Origin: Culex pipiens pallens
Lineage: Eukaryota; Arthropoda; Insecta; Diptera; Culicidae
Direction of reading: 5' to 3'
Assembly (NCBI RefSeq): GCF_016801865.2
Contig: NC_068939.1
Coordinates: 41,640,747-41,704,746 of the forward strand
DNA length: 64,000 nt
Part shown: in pieces, positions 36,036-47,878 of the stretch
Position numbering within the stretch: the stretch's first letter is position 1
Layout: each line of letters starts with the position of its first letter
Notes under the pieces: model-generated
The model's database searches: none
What the model was told of the DNA's origin: nothing
The model's input: the letters and a program-made list of their open reading frames with translations, nothing else
Made by a program: the position numbers and the translations under genes

Positions 36036-36146
36036 TGAAGAATTGCAGAGGTCTGCATAATTTAATTCATGAGGTTCATCGATGCTTCTCATCGAAACGG
36101 ACCACTTTTAGTAGAACAAAATTTAGTAGAGTTTTCGGGGACTGAC

Positions 36147-36153
36147 TATAAAA
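36147..36153 (+). promoter_or_regulatory. LTR promoter TATA box
   Basis: TATAAAA in the 5' LTR. Transcription would be expected about 30 nt on, near 36177-36190, where CAGTT and TCAGT motifs stand. This implies a U3/R boundary there. Confidence 0.45.
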
Positions 36154-36313
36154 ACCCCAAAATTCTTGAGGAGGGCAGTTAGTTCCAGTCAGTTCCAGCC
36201 AGTTCAAGCCCAGTCCAGTTCCAGATCCTGAAGAAGCCCCAGACCAGCCGGACCCGCCAGCAGCCACCAGTAGCAGAGGCCCCAGTCCAGCCGGACTTAG
36301 CGGTGGAGGCCGC

Positions 36314-36502
36314 AGTCCGCCGGGACTTAGCCGCTGTGAAGAGTCCGCCGGGACTTAGCCGCTGTGAAGAGTCCGCCGGGACTTAGCCGCTGTGAAGAGT
36401 CCGCCGGGACTTAGCCGCTGTGAAGAGTCCGCCGGGACTTAGCCGCTGTGAAGAGTCCGCCGGGACTTAGCCGCCGTGAAGAGTCCACCCGGGACTTAGG
36501 AG
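36314..36502. repeat. 28-bp tandem array in LTR
   Basis: Six units starting AGTCCGCCGGGACTTAGCCG, step 28 bp (36314, 36342, 36370, 36398, 36426, 36454), plus a decayed seventh. The duplicate is at 46721-46909 with the same copy number. Confidence 0.9.
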
Positions 36503-36748
36503 TTCGGGTCTGGCATGGCTCGGCGAAGAGGTCTGGAGGACAAGTCTGGCTTCAACGTAGAGAACTGGCTCGACGAAGATCTTAATGCAAAGTGATGTGA
36601 TCGTGCGCGTAAAAGTTAAGCGTGTTACCGAAAAAAATGTAATCTTTAAAAAGTGTAATAGACAAATAAGTGATGTTTACTGATCTGTTTTGACTCTACA
36701 AGAAAATATCACAAAAATCCTGAAAGCCTAAACCGCTCGGGCCGTTCA

Positions 36749-37435
36749 GGTGGTGACTAGCGGAAAGCAACGCTGTGTGTGTTTGGACACGCCATTATGA
36801 TTGGACAGAACCAAGAGTTGAAAATGTGACTATGTGTGAAAGTTAATGAACAAAATGATTTCGCGAAGTAACAAACAGTTAAAATAGTTAAAAAAAAAAA
36901 CGTTAAATTGAAGAAAATGTTATGTGAGGAGTTCTAAGATGGAAGCAAATATGCAGCAGTACGAGATGGAACCAAAACGGGCTCGACCAATGGCAGAAGC
37001 ATCGAAAATTTCAAAACCGGCCAACGATGGACAACACTAGGGATTCAACAATGACGAGATCATCTGGATCAACTGGAGACGAAATTCAGCCGCATCAAAC
37101 ACCCAAGAAGACGACCATGGAAATCTGGCAGTTTAGGGTGAGTAAACAAAAGTTATACCGAAATTTGATGTAAATAGTTAAAAACACGCTTAAAAGGGTG
37201 CACAGCAACCAAGGAAGTTGTTGTCTTCTTATGCCAAAATTGACAAACTTACGGACCCAATCCTGCACAAATCTGATTGTAAAAACAGGCAAATTTTGTT
37301 GTAAATCACTTAGTAGACAGTACTTTAGGGGATGAATAAAACATTATATCGATAGTTCCCGTAGTTTCGAAAATACTAAAATATCTGTAACAAAAATCTT
37401 GGTGCAAAAGCTCTTGTTGATGTGCACCGTTAAAG
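36749..37435 (+). other. retrotransposon leader (untranslated)
   Basis: 687 bp between the 5' LTR and the Gag-Pol start. A TGG two bases after the LTR (36751) is where a tRNA primer-binding site is expected, but I do not recognise the matching tRNA. Confidence 0.5.
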
Positions 37436-40400
37436 ATGGCGAATTTGGAGATGACGGATTTAATCCAGCTTATTCCAGAATTTGATGGGTCATTAGAGTC
37501 ACTGGACCAATTTTTAATGTTAACAGATTATTATGCTGATCAAATTCCTGAAGGCGAAGATCAGAGTAAATTTTTAAATATTGTTTTTATGAAACTAAAA
37601 TTTAAAGCAGCAGCTCGTATTAAACGAATTTATGCAAACACTTGGGAAGAAACCAAGGCAAATTTAATTAGAGAGTTTGGTATCAAAACTACTTTTAGTA
37701 GTATAATTGAACAAATTGAAACTCTGAAACAAGGACGGGATGAAACATTTAAATCATATGCAGGTAGAGTTCTCGACATAAAATACGAAATCATAAAAAT
37801 TGATCAAAGTTACAACGAAAATTCATTTACAGCTTATAGCTTAAAAAGCCACTTTATAGTTGGAATTATAAATAATGAAATCAAAGAAATTGCCACGAAT
37901 AACCGTCATATGAAGTTGGAAAATTTGCTAGAATTTTTAGAAAATGAACGAATTGACAGAGAGTCTTTAAGAACTCTCGAACAAAGGTTACTTGCTAGTA
38001 CTGAAAATTCAAACCATAATTTTGACAGAAAATTCAGAAATTTCAGATACAATAAAAATACAAATTTTTATCAACGAAATAATTATCAAGCTAACAAATT
38101 TTATGAATGTTATAAAACGAATACTGCAAAGAGTACTTTAAAACGAACTTATACAAATAGTCGACGCAATAAAAATCAAATTCCAAATAATTTTAAACTG
38201 CAATTTAACGAATACATTCCACCACATGAAACATTAAAAATCAATTTCAATAATGATTCAATATTTTATGCAAATATTGCTACCTTGGCAAGGCCAACAA
38301 AATTTCACAAATTTATAATTGACTCCGCATCATGTAACAATTTTGTAAGATGGGATGTGGTTAGTAATATGCGTTTAACTAACATTGATTTCAACGATAG
38401 AATTTCTATTAGAGGGGTTCATGGAATAGCAGAAGATACAGTAGGATCTGTAAATATGATTTTATTGATAGGAAATTCAAAATACGAGGAAAAGTTCTAC
38501 ATTTTGAAGCATTTCGTTGATGATGCAATCCTTGGAGCACATTTTCTAAAGAAATACATCTTATATATTAGTCAAAGTTTCGACAACATAGTTTTACGAA
38601 CGCCTGATACAAATAATATGCAATATCATAATCATGAAATGACCAATTTATTTAGAAACAATGACATTGAAAATATAAACAAAGTAAATATGACAGGTAT
38701 TGGAGCAAATAACTATGACAATTTTAATACAAATTATGATGAAAATAATGAAAATAATTATGATAATGACAATGGCTGCAATGGCAGAATCCAACCGTGC
38801 ATTGAAGAGTGTTATGACGATCAAATTGAAATTGATGATGATAACCAAGATTACCCAAAAGAGATGAATTTAGAAAACGATCGGGATTATGATGTGATTG
38901 AAAACATGAAGCATGAGAAACTTACAGGCAACAAAAGAATGAGAAAAATTTATGAATTGGTTAAAACAGACCACTTGAAAGGTAATATCAATCAAGAAAT
39001 TAATAATATTTTGAATGATTTTAATGAAATATTTTATTTAGAGGGTGACGAGTTGACTTATACCAATTTAACTATGCACGATATAGAGACAACAACTGAA
39101 ATTCCAATTAATAAAAGACAATATCGATTTCCTGAAGCTACCAAGAAACACGTAGAAGAACAAGTGGAAGAAATGCTAAAATTAGGGATAATACGCCCAA
39201 GTAAAAGTCCGTGGAATGCACCGGTATTATGCATCCCAAAGAAAGACTTAGACGCCGAAGGCAACAAACGCTACAGAATTGTAGTGGATTTTCGAGACCT
39301 AAATACAATTACTAAACCATTTGTGTATCCTATACCGCTTATTAGCGAAATTTTGGACAGTATTGGAGAAGCTCGATATTTTTCAACCATTGACTTGAAA
39401 TCAGGATTTTATCAAATCCCAATTAACCCAAAGGATGCTGCGAAAACCGCTTTTTCAACATTTCTAGGACATTATGAATTTTTAAGAATGCCAATGGGAC
39501 TGAAAAATAGTCCATCAACATTTCAAAAATTTACATTCACACTTATTTATGAAATACAACCAGTTAATGCGTTTGTATACTTGGATGACATTATTGTGTT
39601 TGGTAGAACTATCGAAGAACACAATGAAAATTTATATAAAGTTTTGAATGCATTGCATGAAAATAATTTAAAAGTTGAACCATCAAAATGTAAAATTTTA
39701 CACAAAGAAGTCAGATATTTGGGTCATATTATTAATGAAAAAGGTATTCGACCAACTAGTGAAAATATTGATACAATCAAAAACATGAAAAGGCCGCAGA
39801 CGATTAAAAATGTGAGATCATTTTTGGGAACTGTTAATTTTTATGGAAAATTTATTCCAAACATTGCAGATAAACGTAAGCCACTTAATGCATTATTAAA
39901 GAAAAATGTGAAATTTATGTGGACAGAAGAATGTGAACATGCATTTGAAGAATTAAAGAACTACTTAATTTCAGAACCAGTTTTAGTTAGACCGAACTAT
40001 AATGACAAATTTGTTTTGACAACTGATGCTAGCGATTATGCTATCGGAGCAGTTCTTACTAATGAGAAGTCAAATGATCACCCCATCGCTTACGCAAGTC
40101 GTGCGCTTATCGGGGCTGAAAGAAACTATTTTACTATTGAGAAGGAACTACTTGCTATTGTTTGGGCAGTAGACCACTTCAAACATTTTATCTATAACCA
40201 AGATTTTATCGTTTACACAGATCATAGACCATTGGTAGCTCTATGGCATTTGAAGGAAACTTCACCAACTTTGACAAAACTTCGTTTGAAAATCCAAGGC
40301 ATTGGATGTGAAATTCGTTACAAGCAAGGAAAGGAAAATGTGGTTGCAGATTTTCTCTCACGTTTAAATAATGATGAAATTCATGCAGATGATAAACAGA

Positions 40401-42085
40401 CATCAAAATTAGTAGCAATTACAACTCGTCAACAAGCAAAACAAAATAGACAAAATATTTCAGATAATCAAAACTCAACAAATACTTCAAACAGACAGAA
40501 TTTATCTAGAAACAAAACTAATTGGAATAATAATATGAATGGACTTCAAAACATTGACATACATTTAGATAATGACGATGATAGCAACGATAAAACATTT
40601 ACCTACAAGGATTTCAAAGATACAGATATCGATTTTAACGTTTTAAAAATTTCTAAAAATATTATACCATTTGAACAAGCAGAAGCTACATTTATGATAT
40701 TAAACAGTGTTACGGTACACAAAGAATTGAGTAAATACATTGACCTTCCACATGGTATTAAGGATTACACCAATGAAAATATATTTGTATTCCCGCAAAA
40801 GAAAATTTGGGGTTTAATTTTGAATGGAACATATCGTTCAGCAGTTAAGAATGAAGAATTTTTCGATGGTTTATTTGAAAGCTTTAAAGATTATCCTGAT
40901 TTTGCTAAAGATGCATCAGTTATACAAATTATTTCTCATAGAATATTCAAAACAGAGTTGGAACTAAACTTACTACGATTTTTTGCAATGAAACTTTCAA
41001 AGTCATTTACACTATATGCAACAGAAAATGAACGAATTTATGTAAAGCCAGAAGACAGAGATCAAGTGCTTAAAGATTTTCACGACGCACCGTTGGGTGG
41101 TCATGTCGGAGGTAAACGAATGATTAAAAGAATGAGTCCTTTATTTACATGGGAAAATATGCGAAGAGATGTTTTGAATTATGTAAAGCAATGTGATTCT
41201 TGTCAAAAGAACAAAATATGGCCAGCAAATAAGATGCCAATGAAAATTACGACAACATCGTATGAACCCTTTGATAAAATTTATATGGATGTGGTTATGT
41301 TACCAATTTCTAATAATGGAAACAATTGTGGACTTGTGATACAAGATGATTTAACAAGATTTTTGATTGTAGCTCCCATGGTAAACCAAGAAAGTGCAAC
41401 AGTTGCTAGAACTTTTGTTGAAAACTTTGTTTGTAAATTTGGTGCTCCTAAAGAAGTTGTAACCGATCGAGGTACAAACTTTGTAAGCAAATTATTGCAA
41501 CATACATGCAAAATATTACACATTAAAAAGATCGTCACAAGTGCATATCATCCTCAAGCTAATTTAGTTGAGAGATCAAATAGAGAGTTAAAAATTTATT
41601 TACGAAATTTTATTGGCAAAGATCCACAATGTTGGGATGAATTGATACCATATTTTATGTTTGAATACAATACTACAGAAAATTCATCAACTGGATATTC
41701 TCCCTATGAACTTTTGTATGGAAGAAAAGCTACTATACCAAGCACAATTTATAAAATCAATTATTCAGATTTAAATTATGACGACTATATTTGTTCAATG
41801 AAAGATATATTCAAGGATGCTCATGAAACTGCTAGAAACAACTTAATATTGTCAAAAGAAAAAAGAAAGGAAATTTATGACAAAAAGACAAATGATTGGG
41901 TACCAATGTGGGGAGATAGAGTTTTGGTACAAATGGTACAAACAGGAATTGGTCAAAAGTTACAAAATAAGTGGCGAGGCCCTTATGATATCGTTAAATT
42001 TAACAGCGATCAAACGACCACTATTAAAAATGGAAACAAATTTGAAGATGTACATAATAATAGACTAAGAAAATATAATGATTAA
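37436..42085 (+). CDS. Gag-Pol polyprotein of Ty3/gypsy retrotransposon
   Basis: A single 1549-residue frame, gag and pol fused without a frameshift. About the first 200 residues look like a capsid-type Gag; no CCHC zinc knuckle is seen. The aspartic protease has D296 in the form DSAS rather than DTG/DSG. Reverse transcriptase follows, with VVDFRDLN near 615 and YLDD at 715-718. RNase H has TTDASDYAIG and the later YTDHRP. The integrase zinc site is H1216, H1223, C1253, C1256, and the catalytic residues are D1285, D1344, E1379. Spacing between the last two is 34 residues, one less than the usual 35, due to a missing residue just before the glutamate. A C-terminal GDRVLV…KWRGPY segment is present. 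Codon use is strongly AT-biased, unlike the host genes. The frame is otherwise intact. Confidence 0.92.
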   Translation: MANLEMTDLIQLIPEFDGSLESLDQFLMLTDYYADQIPEGEDQSKFLNIVFMKLKFKAAARIKRIYANTWEETKANLIREFGIKTTFSSIIEQIETLKQGRDETFKSYAGRVLDIKYEIIKIDQSYNENSFTAYSLKSHFIVGIINNEIKEIATNNRHMKLENLLEFLENERIDRESLRTLEQRLLASTENSNHNFDRKFRNFRYNKNTNFYQRNNYQANKFYECYKTNTAKSTLKRTYTNSRRNKNQIPNNFKLQFNEYIPPHETLKINFNNDSIFYANIATLARPTKFHKFIIDSASCNNFVRWDVVSNMRLTNIDFNDRISIRGVHGIAEDTVGSVNMILLIGNSKYEEKFYILKHFVDDAILGAHFLKKYILYISQSFDNIVLRTPDTNNMQYHNHEMTNLFRNNDIENINKVNMTGIGANNYDNFNTNYDENNENNYDNDNGCNGRIQPCIEECYDDQIEIDDDNQDYPKEMNLENDRDYDVIENMKHEKLTGNKRMRKIYELVKTDHLKGNINQEINNILNDFNEIFYLEGDELTYTNLTMHDIETTTEIPINKRQYRFPEATKKHVEEQVEEMLKLGIIRPSKSPWNAPVLCIPKKDLDAEGNKRYRIVVDFRDLNTITKPFVYPIPLISEILDSIGEARYFSTIDLKSGFYQIPINPKDAAKTAFSTFLGHYEFLRMPMGLKNSPSTFQKFTFTLIYEIQPVNAFVYLDDIIVFGRTIEEHNENLYKVLNALHENNLKVEPSKCKILHKEVRYLGHIINEKGIRPTSENIDTIKNMKRPQTIKNVRSFLGTVNFYGKFIPNIADKRKPLNALLKKNVKFMWTEECEHAFEELKNYLISEPVLVRPNYNDKFVLTTDASDYAIGAVLTNEKSNDHPIAYASRALIGAERNYFTIEKELLAIVWAVDHFKHFIYNQDFIVYTDHRPLVALWHLKETSPTLTKLRLKIQGIGCEIRYKQGKENVVADFLSRLNNDEIHADDKQTSKLVAITTRQQAKQNRQNISDNQNSTNTSNRQNLSRNKTNWNNNMNGLQNIDIHLDNDDDSNDKTFTYKDFKDTDIDFNVLKISKNIIPFEQAEATFMILNSVTVHKELSKYIDLPHGIKDYTNENIFVFPQKKIWGLILNGTYRSAVKNEEFFDGLFESFKDYPDFAKDASVIQIISHRIFKTELELNLLRFFAMKLSKSFTLYATENERIYVKPEDRDQVLKDFHDAPLGGHVGGKRMIKRMSPLFTWENMRRDVLNYVKQCDSCQKNKIWPANKMPMKITTTSYEPFDKIYMDVVMLPISNNGNNCGLVIQDDLTRFLIVAPMVNQESATVARTFVENFVCKFGAPKEVVTDRGTNFVSKLLQHTCKILHIKKIVTSAYHPQANLVERSNRELKIYLRNFIGKDPQCWDELIPYFMFEYNTTENSSTGYSPYELLYGRKATIPSTIYKINYSDLNYDDYICSMKDIFKDAHETARNNLILSKEKRKEIYDKKTNDWVPMWGDRVLVQMVQTGIGQKLQNKWRGPYDIVKFNSDQTTTIKNGNKFEDVHNNRLRKYND

Positions 42086-43781
42086 CATAACACTTAATGA
42101 TAGTTCACAATGTACCCGTTTTAAAATATATTTAACATAATTTAAAATCAAATGCTCCAATACAAGAAAAATATTTTGAAATGACAATTACAGTACAATT
42201 AAAATAAAGTAAAAAAATAAGCGATTTATGCAATGAATGACATAGCATCATAAACGATTAATATCAGAAGACTACAATGAAGGAAAATATTTATTTTTAA
42301 CACACGGGATTATTTATGTATATTGAACAAAAAAATAATAATAATAAAAAACTTATTGAATTGATATGATTGATGAATTAGAAAAAAACGATTGTTATCA
42401 AGAGAACTAAATGAATCAAACAAATGTGTTACAAATACCGATTTTTTTATATAGAAAAATAAACATGAAAAAAAGAATATATGATTGATTTGATATGATA
42501 AATGAATTAATGCTGAGTTAAACAAAATATGAATGATTATCATCAAAAAAAAAAAAAAAATGCGCAAACAAGAATGTTATGAATTGGGGATGAAAGATAA
42601 TTTTTATAAATGATTGAATTGATGGGGTTTAAACAAGAAACAGAATAAGAAAAATACCAGTACTGAGTTTATACATTTTTTTTGAAAAACACGTGAAGCG
42701 ATTATGATCAAATATAAACATAATAATGAAGCAGTGATGAAACACATTAAAACAATTAAGAAGCTGATGGGTTGCAATTTTGGGAACATACTTAATTGAG
42801 CTAAAATGGGTTAACAGGGTATTAGAAAAACAATGACGCAATTTTTAACTACAAATAAAAACAAATCAAACGGACTGAACAATAACGAAATTTCAACGAC
42901 AAGCAAATGAAGATGGTGTGATTATTAAATGTTTCAAAACAACATGTATGCAAGTAAGAATGTGTGTGAGAATAATTGGACAAGGGAGGCGCGCCCCAGA
43001 ATGAATGTTGAATGTAAACATGTATTTTATAATTTACTTAACAAAGTATTAAGAATATATTTCAAACTTTTTATACACTAATACGAAGGATCTACAGGAA
43101 ACCATTGGAAGACAACAAATTTCAACAAGGACGAATATGGACTACAGCTCAAGGAAGGGTAAAACTTGTGAGTATATCGTGGGGAATCTAAAAAGATCGA
43201 AAAGAACGGTATAAGTTCCGATCTAGGGATACATAAACTGATAAAGCAACGCCAAAGGGATAAAAAAAGTAGACAATTATACTCTATGGGGAGAGTTTTT
43301 ATGTTGAATATAGCTTCAAAACATTTGTAATCCATGGGGGGATTCAATATGTTAAAACTTTTCAAAACATTTGCACTTTACGGGGATAGTCAAATGATAA
43401 TTAAAGGGAATCGATAAATAATGCTTCAAGGGATTTTTAAGGGATAAAATAATGCTTCAAGGGAAGAACACCTTTAAACTGATAAAATTCAGAGGAAAAA
43501 AAACAGAACATTATCATTAGACTGAAAATTGAACCAATAAATTTTCTTGCAAAATCAAAATTTTATTGCGAATTGCTCAAATAAACAAATTGACTGAATG
43601 AGTGTAACAGATTTGAAAACACTGAATGACATACAGATTTTATAAAAAGTTGGAATAACAGAAAGGATATTTTAACATACGCAGTTTTGCAATGACAAGA
43701 TGATAGGACGTATAGATCAATGAAAAACTTTATAGAGTAATTTTTTTTTATTCAAGTATAAAAATAATAGTCAATTAGAAC

Positions 43782-44432
43782 CAGGGTTGATGAATAGACA
43801 CACACGAATTTTCTAAGTGTACTTTGATTTGGCTCTGCACATGACAAATTGCTGAGCAGTGCGCGTGCTTATGTTAAGCACGCAGTGCTTATGATTTCGC
43901 GTGCTTATATTTAAATTACAGTTTCAAACACAGCCACATCATTTTTTAATCAACGAACTCGATGAGAGTTGGTCCAAGCTCAAACTGGTGTGATAAATTG
44001 GCCTTACCAGTAAACGGTTAACGGCATAAGCAAATGCCGGGGTCGCCACTGAGCGATGAAACCGGCATGAAGTCCAGAAACGAAGCCATCCGCGGAAATC
44101 AGCGATGGAAACTGCATCCGGCAATTTTCCATTAATTTATGTTTTTCATTCTCAATCTAAAACATAAAAAAGCTTTTTAATGTTATCTCACAGTTAAAAA
44201 TTGTGTATTTTACAAACCTCTTATTCAATGAAATTTCAAAAAGTCCGCTTGAAAATAAGCACGCGTGCAGTTATGTGCTTGTCAAGTGACGTGCTTACCA
44301 GAAAAGTAAGCACGAGAAAAGAAAAAAGTGACGTGCATCACCATAGACACTGAAAAACATGCGTGCTTGGTGACGACTTGATACCCGTCTCCTATGATTC
44401 AAGCACGACACCGTGCATATCAATCAACCCTG
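43782..44432. mobile_element. hAT-like MITE nested in the retrotransposon
   Basis: Ends CAGGGTTGAT … ATCAACCCTG (10-bp inverted repeats). The interior is rich in GTGCTTA/TAAGCAC inverted motifs. Flanks share AGAAC on both sides but not a clean 8-bp duplication. No coding frame. Confidence 0.55.
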
Positions 44433-45967
44433 AAGAACTGATTTTTTTAAGTATTAAAAAAATAGAACTGATTTCATATAAAAATATCAACAAGATTTAT
44501 AAGATTGTAAGTAAATTTGAATTTTGCACAGAAATTAACTGATAGATTCCTGAAAATTATAAAATATTGTTCATAAGAAGAAAACAAGTAAAACATTTTT
44601 GTGAGATAAGCAAAATTAGAAACTGAAGTAAAATATGGCAGAGATGAGATACGAGACGACTTGAGATGATCGACGCGTTCGTATGCTGAGAAGTTCTACG
44701 CGTTCGTATGCAGAAGTTTGTGATGGCAAGATGGTGAGTGGCAAAGTCATGCGGGAGGTTGGACAGGTAACGGTGTTGATGTTGTTGTAAAAGGTCATAT
44801 CAATGAGGATCAAGTCGGATTAAGACGCAATTCTAGTAACGAGACATTCACGTAAAACAATTTACCAATCGAAATGTGGACTTATGCGAAGTAAAGATGA
44901 TAGAAATGCGAAAAATCAATTGTAGAACAACAATGAAAGTTGAGATCATACTGCACGTCTGAAACTATTGAAAAGGAGAAGGTTATGATAAACAAATGAT
45001 AACATCATCCGATGTCATTAATTTACAAAAGCCAAAGTTGCTAATTACACGAAAAGACAATTTTGGACAAACAACACGTCCTAATCATTTGATAAAAGAA
45101 TTACATCAACCGATGACAATAATTTGAGAATGTCAAAGATGCAAAGCAACTGGAAAAGTCAATTTTGGACAAAAATACTGGATTTACGAACAATTCACAA
45201 TACTCAGCAAGAGAGAAGTCAATGCACTCTCAAATTTGACCACAGTCAACTCACAATTGAGTTATGAAGCATAATTCATGATGGAAACGACAATTGCACT
45301 AATCGACGAAATTCAACACCTTAGCCTCGAAAACTGACCAATTGACCAAGTCACTGTGGAATGAATAGCCTCACGATAAAGACGATTTTTAATGGAAGAC
45401 GACAACGATAACAACCAGCCGATCAACACAGTTCTACAACAGATTTTGCTTACAGTGGGAAAAATGCAATGATTTTTTTTAGGAGAGATAATGAAAATTA
45501 ATTTCAAATGCAAGTTTATTTAAATCAGTTTCAACGAAAATATTTTTACAAGCGAAGTTCGAAACTGCAATTCAAGTAATTTAACAGGACAGAAGATCAA
45601 AAGAGTAAGGAAAATAATTTTACAGCAGAAAAATGAAAAGAGCAATTATAATTATAAAGCAATTTACGAGAAAGCACAAGAAGATCAAATTGTAAACCGC
45701 ACGATCACTACACCCGACAATATTCTTTCCATAGATGATCAATTCTTTCAGACGATCATCTAGCTGATAAGTGTGGGGGAGATGAACCGAACCAATTTTT
45801 TTAAATCAATTTTTTATAGCCAGCCATTTAAGTTTTTTTATGATTTTTTGCAAAGTAATTTTTTTTCACAATTTAAATTATTAACTTTGGGTATCATATT
45901 TCAACCTACAAATAACTTTCGGTAGATGTTCTTAATGCTTTTCAAGAATACAAACATCTAGCTGGTA

Positions 45968-45979
45968 AGTGTGGGGGAA
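45968..45979 (+). promoter_or_regulatory. polypurine tract before the 3' LTR
   Basis: AAGTGTGGGGGAA abuts the 3' LTR, as expected for plus-strand priming. A near copy of the surrounding segment (CATCTAGCTGATAAGTGTGG) stands about 195 bp upstream, near 45755-45780. Confidence 0.6.
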
Positions 45980-47155
45980 TGCAGCGACCTCAAATTTAAA
46001 TCATTAAATTTGTCCATTTTTCGAACCTCACCACCGTTCTGACCCTGCGCGCTTACGCAAGCATAAATAATTTTACCCGTCGACTCGCGTTGCGCGACAA
46101 ATAATTAAGCTTATGTACAGGTGTGGATCATGAGTCATCCTCACCTGAAAAGCCCTTTATTAAATTTCGCCAATTGTTAGGCAATCAAAAAAATGGTTAA
46201 GCTTTCAATTATGAATGTGCGATGTTATTACACAGGGGAAATTGAGGGTGTGGCTTAACCAAATTCATTGGCATGTTTGTTCAATGGAGAATTCGACCTT
46301 CTCATTATTGACCAACATTTTGGAGAATGTTTTAGGAACATAATTTTGATATTCCAATAACATAATTTAAAGTTTCACGACAATGGTTCGAACCCATGAC
46401 TTCCGATTTTGAGGTGTACTCACTACACCATACGGAAAGTCATGAAGAATTGCAGAGGTCTGCATAATTTAATTCATGAGGTTCATCGATGCTTCTCATC
46501 GAAACGGACCACTTTTAGTAGAACAAAATTTAGTAGAGTTTTCGGGGACTGACTATAAAAACCCCAAAATTCTTGAGGAGGGCAGTTAGTTCCAGTCAGT
46601 TCCAGCCAGTTCAAGCCCAGTCCAGTTCCAGATCCTGAAGAAGCCCCAGACCAGCCGGACCCGCCAGCAGCCACCAGTAGCAGAGGCCCCAGTCCAGCCG
46701 GACTTAGCGGTGGAGGCCGCAGTCCGCCGGGACTTAGCCGCTGTGAAGAGTCCGCCGGGACTTAGCCGCTGTGAAGAGTCCGCCGGGACTTAGCCGCTGT
46801 GAAGAGTCCGCCGGGACTTAGCCGCTGTGAAGAGTCCGCCGGGACTTAGCCGCTGTGAAGAGTCCGCCGGGACTTAGCCGCCGTGAAGAGTCCACCCGGG
46901 ACTTAGGAGTTCGGGTCTGGCATGGCTCGGCGAAGAGGTCTGGAGGACAAGTCTGGCTTCAACGTAGAGAACTGGCTCGACGAAGATCTTAATGCAAAGT
47001 GATGTGATCGTGCGCGTAAAAGTTAAGCGTGTTACCGAAAAAAATGTAATCTTTAAAAAGTGTAATAGACAAATAAGTGATGTTTACTGATCTGTTTTGA
47101 CTCTACAAGAAAATATCACAAAAATCCTGAAAGCCTAAATCGCTCGGGCCGTTCA
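45980..47155 (+). repeat. 3' LTR
   Basis: Same length as the 5' LTR, offset 10407 throughout, including the 28-bp array (46721-46909) and the TATA box (46554). One substitution noticed (T47140). Confidence 0.93.
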
Positions 47156-47878
47156 CTAGTGATAGTTGAAAAATATCACCTTTTTTGTTTTCTGTTCTCA
47201 TTCTGATTACAAATTTCGATTTCGTTACAAATTATAGTATTCTTGCCTATTGATTTTAAATTAACTTTTTGAAATGAGATGAAAACCTTAAAAAATGTTT
47301 TGAATGAGTTAAATGTCGAAGAAAATTTTAAACTATTTTATTCATTTTAGCTGGACAAGATTGTCAAACCTTGCTTTGATATGAAATTCAATAAAATGCA
47401 AACTGATAAAACAGAAGCAAATCAGCGAAAACTTTTTAGCTTTATTCGTCGAATATGAAAAAAAGCAGTTCATTAAATGAGATTACGTATGTCCTACATT
47501 TTATTTCAAAAAATAAATAGAACCATAAACTACTGCCGTTTAACGGCGATATGATGTATACGCCATTGAGGTGATTTTGCTGTAGACACGATTTTCTATT
47601 TTTGTTCATTTTTTTCAATTAAAATGACTAGTTGAAAACTTTTTTGAAAATTGGGAGGTTTTTTTTGAGTCATGTTCAAATTTAGTGAAGATTTTTTTAA
47701 TTTAGTGAAGAATAATGTATAAAGAAGCTTAAAGAGTAGTTTCTGTGATTTAAAAATAAGGTTTTCATAGTTATTTTATCATATTTCACGTTCGGTGAAA
47801 TTAGCGTGAAATTTGGTGTTTTGAAATTGAGGTTCCGTGAAATTTGCTATTTTCGAGCGTGGAAAATCACTAAGCCTA

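Larger units (their letters stand above)
35573..36748 (+). repeat. 5' LTR
   Basis: TG…CA, 1176 bp. It holds a stem-loop at 35986-36035, a TATA box at 36147 and a 28-bp tandem array at 36314-36502. The 63-codon minus-strand frame inside it is identical in the other LTR and is not a gene. Confidence 0.93.
42086..45979. other. 3.9-kb non-coding 3' internal region of the retrotransposon
   Basis: Unusually long for an element without an envelope gene. It has no frame over 95 codons on either strand. It contains an inserted MITE (43782-44432), a short direct repeat with CGCGTTCGTATGC (44676-44712) and a doubled polypurine motif near the 3' LTR. Confidence 0.7.
35573..47155 (+). mobile_element. Ty3/gypsy LTR retrotransposon, complete, 11.6 kb
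   Basis: Two 1176-bp LTRs (35573-36748, 45980-47155) start TG and end CA, flanked by a perfect 4-bp duplication CTAG (35569-35572, 47156-47159). One Gag-Pol frame lies between, followed by a long non-coding tail. The LTRs have the same length; the one difference I found by partial comparison is C36733 against T47140, so insertion is recent. The domain order protease, reverse transcriptase, RNase H, integrase places it in Ty3/gypsy (Metaviridae). There is no envelope frame. It inserted one base beyond the end of the inner hAT element. Confidence 0.93.
32286..47878. mobile_element. outer hAT-type element hosting nested insertions
   Basis: The left end TAGGGTTAGTGA (32286) and right end TCACTAAGCCTA (47878) are inverted repeats. 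They are bracketed by TTAATGAT (32278-32285) and CTAATGAT (47879-47886), 7 of 8 bases alike. CGTGAAA/TTTCACG motifs crowd both ends. Removing the inner hAT (33438-35571) and the LTR retrotransposon (35573-47155) leaves under 2 kb without coding frames. Confidence 0.5.

Noticed and set aside
35970..36045. Possible tRNA gene on the minus strand of the LTR
   Set aside because: A B-box and a weak A-box are present, but the anticodon arm and loop do not fit (no U33) and the acceptor stem does not pair.
36076..36267. 63-codon frame duplicated at 46483-46674
   Set aside because: Lies within both LTRs, so its duplication reflects the LTRs, not gene conservation.
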